From: Stenogyne calaminthoides
Taxonomy: Eukaryota; Streptophyta; Magnoliopsida; Lamiales; Lamiaceae
DNA: 64,000 nt
NCBI GenBank assembly: GCA_037126765.1
Contig: JBBCBC010000033.1
Span: 7,144,085-7,208,084, forward strand
Direction of reading: 5' to 3'
Shown here piece by piece: positions 59,001-64,000 of this stretch. The stretch's first letter is position 1; each line of letters begins with the position of its first letter. The notes beneath the pieces are model-generated. The model was not told the DNA's origin. It searched no databases and saw only the letters and a program-made list of their open reading frames with translations. A program made the position numbers and the translations under genes.

Positions 59001-59985
59001 TTGATTTTGAGAAACAATATCCCGTTAATGCGTCCGTTGAAGATTGGTTGTCGAAGACCTTCATGATGAAGGATCTTTGTGAAGTCCCACACATCTTAGG
59101 GATCAAGATCCACAGGATAGATCCAAGAGGATGTTGAGGTCGTCGAGTCCACCTATGTGTACACAAGGTGTTGAGCGTTTTATGATGAGAGGACTCTAAG
59201 AGAGGGTCTTTATCGGCAAATCATGGGATAAAGTCGTCAAAGAAGGATTGTCCTTCATTTGAAGTCGATATCAAGACATGAAAGATGTCCCATATGCATA
59301 TGCAATTGGGTCAATCATATACGCCATGACTTGCACTAGGCCAAACTTGGCCTACGCTTATCAACATCAGTGATAGACATCAATGTAATCCGGGTGAGTC
59401 TCATCGATTGCTATCAAGACCATTCAAGTATCTTAGATTTAACTAAAGAATGTTTCTTGTCTATAAAGGGACAAATGTAACTAGTAGTCACTGGTTATGC
59501 ATACACAAGTTTTTCTAATCCGATTGTGATGATTACAAATCACGCATTTAGGTTACGTTAACTCTCAATAATGAGGCGGTCGGTTGGAATAGTTCCAAGC
59601 AAAAGGACTGCAAATTCAACAACCGAAGTTAGTACATTGTCAGACGTAATCGAAGCCTCGGTTTTGTTTGAATTTTATAGTTCTTAAGAGAACTAGGGGT
59701 AGTTCCGGAAAGTGCCGCTTGTCTAATAAAGTTTATCGAGACAATGCCGGGTACGACACGCAAGCAAAGGAACCCGAGATCAACAAGCATAAACGAAAGC
59801 ATGTACCTAGACTTATCATTTGATCAAGGAGATCATAACGATAGGAGAAATAAAATTAAAATGTATTCTCACATATTTAATTTGCGAGATCTTTTCACCA
59901 AAACACCGAAAGTGTTCATGTACACACTAGACATTTGATGGCCTAGGGGTTAGACATGTAAGTGATTAACTCAAGTCCAAGTGTG
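59001..59985 (+). pseudogene. Copia D2 RNase H remnant
   Basis: Collinear with 48580-49540 of D1: V-P-Y-A-Y-A-I-G-S-I near 59286, then eroded RNase H. The frame 59744-59938 ends in the same D-H-N-D-R-R-N-K-I-K phrase as D1. The polypurine tract and the first bases of the LTR are replaced by GTGTGCTTTGG near 59981-59990. Confidence 0.7.
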
Positions 59986-61516
59986 CTTTGGGACAATCTA
60001 TTATAAGGACATAATGCTAAATGATATTCAGTTTGATTTAATATTATAGTTCCTTTAATATTAATGTGTGGCAATACACTTGTTTTGAATATTATGTTTG
60101 ATTATTTTGCATTTATTAAATTACAAGTGTTCCCATAGTCATTCTTTGTCGTTGAGGTTGTAGGAGAATTCAGATGACTTAAAGCATGATTCTCAAATGG
60201 CATCGATCAGGATCATCAGAATGGGATATTGATGATGCAATGGTGATTGGTGTCGCGATCTACATCATACTCTTAGAGAGTGTAGTAAGATCTCACTTAC
60301 TCGAGATCTTTAGGTATCTCATGATGGATACCACAAATAGAGGGTATTGGTATACCCGTCGAAAACCGTTATATGTAGTTCCACTATATGTGTCTCTGGA
60401 CATCTCGGTTAGTGGGAAGCGTCGATACTCCTTTGACTTGAGGTCGTCTGTACGACATGTGTGGGATGATGAACTTTGACCATGACGATGCTTGCACCCT
60501 TCCATGAGGTAGATATGGCTTGGTTCATTGAGTTCATCACGAAGTCATTGATTGGTAGTTGAGCAAAGAGATTCGTTTCCTCAAAGTGGATTTAGAGAAT
60601 ACTCATATTCTGCGTCATAATTGGATCTAAGTCATCGATGCTTGCGTTAAAGACTTTGTGGCTAAGTGTGGCGTGCACGTGATCAATTAGTGATTGAGAT
60701 AAATTGATTAAGTTATTTGAATAGACACTTCATCATGTTCAAAACTTAATCGGTATTCATGAATGAAAGGAGGAAGTAATAGTCCATGTTTGGTTATAGG
60801 TAGTTGCACTTTTCTCAGCATTTTCGTATATTGAGAATGTCGTTTTTGTTGTCTAGGGTTCAATTAAGGCCAGATTAGTTATAATCGCTTTCGATATATG
60901 AGCACATGATTCCAAAAAGTAGTTCCGTTTTACGGATTATAGTTAGTTGATTAAATGTTAAATTGGATTTAGTATTTAATTTATGAGAATTAATTAATAA
61001 TAGATTAATTTGAAATTAATTATTATTAATGTTTAATTAAATTAGAGTTTAATTAAATATGAATTCTCAATAATAATATATGGTATATTATTATAGGATT
61101 TAATATATATGGAATCAAACTGTAGAGATTTGATATACATGAAAAATTAAATATGTAGGATTTAATATATGGAATCAAAACCGTAGAGATTTGATATACA
61201 TGGAAATTAAATCCGTAGAGATTTTATATATAGGAAATAAATCGAGAGATTTATTTAAATAAAGATTATGGATTTTATTTTCCATAGAGGCTAGCTTAAG
61301 ATTTAAGTTGGGCCTCCCTATATATCAAGCTCTTGGGAATTCACAAATAACGTTAATTCATTATTCTCCATAAGATCTAGAGTTAGAATTTTCCTAGCAA
61401 ATTCATCTCGTAATTCAACGCTGGCAAATCCGTGCAAGTCCGTGAATGGGGATTACGTGGATACCATAGTAGAGAAAACTGTATACGAATTACTGTAAGA
61501 ATTCTGTTTACGTTTA
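59986..61516 (+). repeat. 3' LTR of copia D2, truncated at its end
   Basis: The sequence matches the D LTR from GACAATCTATT to GTTTACGTTTA and lacks the last 100 or so bases. At 61516 it joins directly to an inverted D LTR. The GAGATTTGATATACATG phrase is repeated about five times (61110-61250), as in the D2 5' LTR, which supports the pairing. Confidence 0.8.
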
Positions 61517-62742
61517 ATTCCCATATATGTCAAATCTCTATGGATTTAATTCTCATATATGTCAAATCTCTACGATTTATCTCCATATATATTAAATCAT
61601 ACAATAATATTCCATATATTATTATTTGAGAACTCCTATTTAATTAAATCCAATATAATTAAACATTACTAATAATTAATTCCAAATTAATTCATTATTA
61701 ATTAATTCTCCATAAATTAAATATTAAATCCAATTTAACATTTAATCAACCAACTATAATCCGTAAAATGGAACTACTTGTTGTGTGACCCACATGCCCT
61801 CATATATCGAGCAATTGGTCAAACTAAAGGTCTTAATTGAACCCTAGACAATAAATGGGACATTTTATATATATAAGACGCGTTAAAACATGCAACTACT
61901 TCAGAATCGTAGAATACATGGACTATTGCGATTTCTCCTTTCATTCACTTAACACTCGATTAGTCTTTAACATGATGAAGTGTCTATTAAAATAACTTAA
62001 TCACTTTATCTCCAATCACTAATTGATCAACATGTCACATGCCACAAAGTCCAAGTTGACGTGCATCGCCAATGACTTTGATCCATTATGATGAGAAGGT
62101 GAGTATTCTCTCTAAATCCACTTTGAGGAATGAATCTTTTCTTGGCTCAACTACCGCATACATTGCACTTCTTGATGAACCCAATCAAGCCATATCTATC
62201 CATGGAAGCCGGGCAAGCGGTCATTATGGTTAAAGTTCATCCTCCACACATGTGATGCAGTATTGACCTCAAGTCAAAGGAGTATCGTGATCAGCTCCCA
62301 CTAATCGAGACACCAGAGACAATATAGTGGAACTACATCAAAGCCTGCCGAATCAGATACCAATACCCTCTAAGGTATTTACGCATCCATCCCGAGATAT
62401 ATAGTATCTAAGTAGCAAGTGAGATCTCATTTGCACTCTCTAAGAGTATGATCTGAATCGCACATCAATCTCCATTGCATCATCAATATCCCATTCTTGA
62501 TGATCCTCGATTGGGGGCTATTTAAGAATCATGCTTAAATCATTGAGCTCTCACTTACTTCAATGACAAAGGTGACTCAAGGAACACAGATAAGAACAAA
62601 TACAAAACAATCAAACATAATATTCTAATAAGTGTAACACCATATATTTAATATTAAATAAATAATAATATTAAACTAACATTGAATATTATCGAGTATT
62701 ATGTCCTTACAACGCATTGTCTCTAGGACACTAACACTAACA
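61517..62742 (-). mobile_element. Partial D LTR in inverted orientation
   Basis: Its reverse complement begins TGTTAGTGTTAGTGTCCTAGAG and follows the D LTR until about the repeat block, where it meets the plus-strand LTR tail to tail. The LTR 3' end is missing on both sides of the joint. It is followed at 62743 by CAAGG and a B LTR segment. Confidence 0.8.
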
Positions 62743-63571
62743 CAAGGTCATTGGAAGGTCCAATCTTAATTCTCCTAATGGCCCCTTTAGTAGCCCAAAG
62801 ATAAAGTTCAATAACTGAAAAAGGTGATTAAAATAAAAGAAAATTTTGTTCTTTAATTTATCCATTATTTTCAAAAAAATAAGGAGGAGAGAGAAAAAGA
62901 TTTTCTTGGAAAGATTTTATGAAATAAAGTATTCTCGAGTACAAGTTTATCCCATAAATTCAAGAAAAGTCAAAGATCTCATTTCTTCCTTTACTTATTG
63001 AAATTTTTGAAATTTTATAAGTATTGGGGAAGAAAAGATATTTTGTGAATATTATGGAAATACAATATATGAGATATATTCAAGATTGTATCTTGGGAAG
63101 ATACAAAGAAATTTCCAAACCCCTAATATTTACCCAAAATTTTAGCCCCTATGAGATCTATAAATGAGGATGAATTTTTTAACCCCAAGATAATTCCAAG
63201 TGTTGGAAAAATTAGAAATCCACAAGGTGGTGCAACATAATTTTTTTTTTCCTTTTGTTAATTTTTCACGAGCATCCTACCTTTGGATTATTCGGACAAG
63301 GATGTGGGAATACTAAAGAAGGATTTTGTGTTTGTTCATTGAGCAGTACTCATCTTCTCCGCGTTTAACCGCCAAAAGGTGCCGTACATAACTCCTAGAA
63401 TTACGCATGCGTAGGATTTACATTATGGCAATTTTATGCGCATGATATGTTGTTGTCATTTAATTATTGTTTGAATTAATATAAGATTAATTCATGCTAA
63501 TGATAATTAAATTAATTTAAATTTGTATTTAAATTGCACCTCAAATAGATCCGGCACCCTATTTCCCAACA
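62743..63571 (+). repeat. 3' part of a family-B LTR
   Basis: From CATTGGAAGGTCCAATCTTAA it matches the B LTR from about 23972 onward and ends ATTTCCCAACA at 63571. The 5' part of this LTR is not seen; it would lie left of the D2 element, inside the gap, if D2 and its inverted LTR inserted into it. Confidence 0.8.
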
Positions 63572-64000
63572 AAGTCGCCCACCTCGATTTCAGCGAAATT
63601 GACCATTAAAATCGATCACAGCGTAAAGACCCGCCCTAGGTGGCACTAGATGTCGTCGCGTCCATTTTGTCTTGTGCTTCCCGCCCGCGCAATGACTGTC
63701 TCACGATTCCCCAAGCCCGCCCACACCACCCATCTATAGGAGGTGGTAACGGCCTTAAAGCCGCCCCCAAGATCTTACCGCCACCTACCTCCAGGTCACC
63801 CACATGCCGTTTTTGTTATAGACTTATAGGAGTTGTGTTGATTTCATTTCATAAATGATTTTTGGGGATTCTTGAAAGTTGGGCGGTTGAAGGAAGGGGT
63901 AGTTGAGCAATTTTTGGGGATGATTGAAGGTTCGATTTTTTAGCATATATAATTATATATTAGATAGATGATTGAACGGTTTTGAATATAGTTTGACTTA
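63572..64000. other. Unrecognised sequence after the B LTR
   Basis: The first 230 bases are GC-richer than the rest of the window (GCCCGCCCACACCACCC and similar), then AT-rich. The plus-strand frame 63640-63858 (72 codons) is cysteine- and proline-rich but similar to nothing I know. No primer site follows the LTR, so this is flanking DNA or a truncated internal region. Confidence 0.4.

Larger units (their letters stand above)
52917..61516 (+). mobile_element. Copia D2: second family-D element, left end in gap
   Basis: Its order is partial 5' LTR (52917-54045), primer site, long leader, gag, protease, integrase, RT, RNase H and a 3' LTR (from about 59986) that stops at 61516. The coding part is collinear with D1, for example the phrase AAGAGGCATCTGAAAGTGTA at 47783 and 58240. 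It keeps the gag-protease region that D1 has lost. Small deletions are very frequent, many at CAG/CTG sites, so its decay is probably overstated. Confidence 0.85.

Noticed and set aside
63640..63858. Host gene exon in the GC-rich right end
   Set aside because: The frame has no recognised domain and no splice-site pattern I could defend.

Overview
This window looks like repeat-rich intergenic DNA from a flowering plant, probably a eudicot; I cannot name the species. I find no intact host gene, rRNA or functional tRNA. It is AT-rich and packed with Ty1/copia LTR retrotransposons whose primer sites match plant initiator-tRNA-Met sites (TGGTATCAGAGC-like), plus MITEs, a short SINE-like copy and a LINE ORF1 fragment. 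A run of exactly 500 N (52417-52916) shows it is a scaffolded draft assembly.

Layout. 1-1907: AT-rich DNA with a 30-bp hairpin and a hAT-type MITE with 8-bp target duplications. 1908-5655: copia element A, with target duplications but a truncated 5' LTR. 5690-12870: non-coding DNA with degenerate tandem repeats, a SINE-like copy, a 55-bp duplication, CACTA-like hairpins, a 23-bp minisatellite, a long-TIR element and two Stowaway-like MITEs. About 13085-17010: minus-strand copia E (gag, protease, integrase only), split by a solo LTR of family D. 18079-19100: hAT-like non-autonomous element.

19101-51655 is a nest four levels deep. A minus-strand family-B LTR (19101-20461 and 51153-51655) was split by copia D1 (20462-51152, duplication ATTAA). 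D1 holds a rearranged tandem copia B (about 22440-46845, sharing one central LTR). B's pol was split by the 14.5-kb Sirevirus-like copia C (28711-43188, duplication CAAGT). C carries about 4.5 kb of extra sequence between RNase H and its 3' LTR. That stretch includes a plant-type TATA box, a telobox and an ATG in good context, then an unrecognised, broken coding region (basic and coiled-coil-like). 51656-52416 is a LINE ORF1 fragment (DUF4283 plus CCHC knuckle) ending at the gap. 52917-61516 is a second D element (D2), joined tail to tail to an inverted D LTR (61517-62742), then part of a B LTR and about 430 bp I do not recognise.

The most notable signal is base-level. In many repeat copies, sites that are CAG or CTG in a sister copy read as CG-containing strings. 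This breaks reading frames in a systematic way. I think it is an assembly or basecalling footprint of plant CHG methylation rather than mutation. It means that many frameshifts here, and any LTR dating, should not be trusted.
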